This document shows, piece by piece, positions 63,463 through 64,000 of a DNA stretch of 64,000 bases (the stretch's first letter is position 1; each line of letters opens with the position of its first letter). The DNA comes from Synechococcus sp. BIOS-E4-1 (GTDB lineage: Bacteria; Cyanobacteriota; Cyanobacteriia; PCC-6307; Cyanobiaceae). The translations under genes and the position numbers were made by a program. The notes beneath the pieces are model-generated. The model made no database searches and was not told the DNA's origin. It was given only the letters and a program-made list of their open reading frames with translations. The DNA is taken from assembly GCF_014279995.1 (NCBI RefSeq), contig NZ_CP047935.1, positions 407,243 through 471,242 of the forward strand, written 5' to 3'.

Positions 63463-64000
63463 GCGCTGCTCCGCACTTGTGGTCTCCCCGGCCTCGGCCG
63501 GTTGCAGTGCCCAGTCTTCAAAATCTCGCACCAGCTGTCGCCCGACCCGACCTTTGATCGTCATCAGGATGCCGTTCAGGATTGACTCGCCGGTGCTTTC
63601 CAGCACTCGTCTTGGAATCAGCTTCAGCAGTGGTGGCTGGCTGACATGCACTCCGAGCTTGGCCTCGCCCTGCAAGCCGTGATCCGCCACTTCGAGTAAT
63701 GCTTCCAGGCTCAGCTGGAAGTCATCGACAAGGCCAAGTCCATCCAGAGTTGCATCGGTCGCCTGAATGGCGATCGTTCCATCACCCTGCTCGATCTTCA
63801 GCGAAACGACAGGACAGACCTGCAGCTGAAACACTTGCAGTGTGGTGACGGTGTATCGGTAACGGCCAGGCCCGATTCTGTCGAGCTGACGCGCATCCAG
63901 AAGAGCTTTAATCACCCGGTCTTCCTGTCGCAGGTAGCTGCGCAGGTGTTCACTCTGGTTGGCGACCGGCAGATCGAGATGCTGACTGGCGCGGAAGGCA
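63403..64000 (-). CDS. DUF1997-type cyanobacterial protein (partial at window edge)
   Basis: The frame is open through the right window edge. Visible: [60 protein letters not shown] and [20 protein letters not shown]. The YL.Q..RV and RY...  patterns match the DUF1997 family of cyanobacteria and plastids (recalled). A Glu/Ser-rich tail ends inside rnhB. Start and full length lie outside the window. Confidence 0.8.
   Translation of the reverse strand, partial: AFRASQHLDLPVANQSEHLRSYLRQEDRVIKALLDARQLDRIGPGRYRYTVTTLQVFQLQVCPVVSLKIEQGDGTIAIQATDATLDGLGLVDDFQLSLEALLEVADHGLQGEAKLGVHVSQPPLLKLIPRRVLESTGESILNGILMTIKGRVGRQLVRDFEDWALQPAEAGETTSAEQRSDPGKHLGEEGVTMHRSGT

Noticed and set aside
1-64000. CRISPR array or rRNA genes
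   Set aside because: No regularly spaced short direct repeats and no rRNA-like sequence were seen; the only regular repeats are the TPR units and the island cassettes.

Overview
The window comes from a marine picocyanobacterium of the Synechococcus (cluster 5) type. The signs are photosystem II genes (psbN, psbH, psbO, a high-light D1 form of psbA), ntcA, crtR-like and ictB-like genes, many small proteins restricted to cyanobacteria, tightly packed and often overlapping genes, and a betaine synthesis plus uptake locus as known from marine Synechococcus. The strain cannot be named from sequence alone.

Layout. 1-24 kb is core genome: the psbN/psbH/tatA/pth group, ntcA, rph, a cobO-like gene, dcd, thyX, a thioredoxin-like gene, a lytic transglycosylase, glmM, an ictB-like gene, trmB, ileS, tRNA-Leu(UAG), a crtR-like gene, gatC, a creatininase-family gene and a VUT-family (YhhQ) transporter. 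24.2-32.5 kb is an AT-rich accessory island between the transporter gene and a 3-methyladenine DNA glycosylase gene (mpg). 32.5-64 kb is core again: mpg, pyrB, ndh, tRNA-Ala(CGC), coaBC, psbO, sat, ftsH, eda, aroC, the betaine synthesis and transport cluster, a permease with three YHS domains, psbA with a divergent radical SAM gene, clpS, dapL, a second radical SAM gene, rne and rnhB.

The island is the most interesting part. It holds three intact genes and one truncated gene for Nif11-type leader peptides. The intact ones end in a Gly-Gly site followed by a short Cys-bearing core of unrelated sequence (cores QYSGCSGIACISYSP, YCDKEWCLHSC, AVCFFTCAYSR). This is the architecture of prochlorosin (ProcA) lanthipeptide precursors. 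Each precursor has its own downstream copy of a roughly 90-bp repeat that ends in a rho-independent terminator, so the unit of duplication looks like a gene-plus-terminator cassette. No lanthionine synthetase, protease or transporter is in the window, so maturation would depend on enzymes encoded elsewhere, as for known prochlorosins.

The island also shows how it may have grown. The 5' end of mpg occurs three times at about 3-kb spacing (26342, 29482, and the real gene from about 32494). One copy is joined to a fragment resembling the 5' end of the transporter gene, which is the novel joint expected from tandem duplication of a block lying between the two genes. Cargo includes a TPR-sulfotransferase, a 396-residue protein I do not recognise, a glycosyltransferase, and a duplicated small basic protein whose substitutions are mostly silent.

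Functional themes in the core: photosystem II and its high-light response (psbA form with Glu130 beside a radical SAM gene), nitrogen control (ntcA), osmoprotection (two glycine-betaine methyltransferases beside a ProV/W/X importer), and RNA decay (rne-rnhB). Several small genes of fewer than 60 codons are listed here: psbN, a 47-residue membrane protein, a PCP_red-domain protein and a 50-residue membrane protein.
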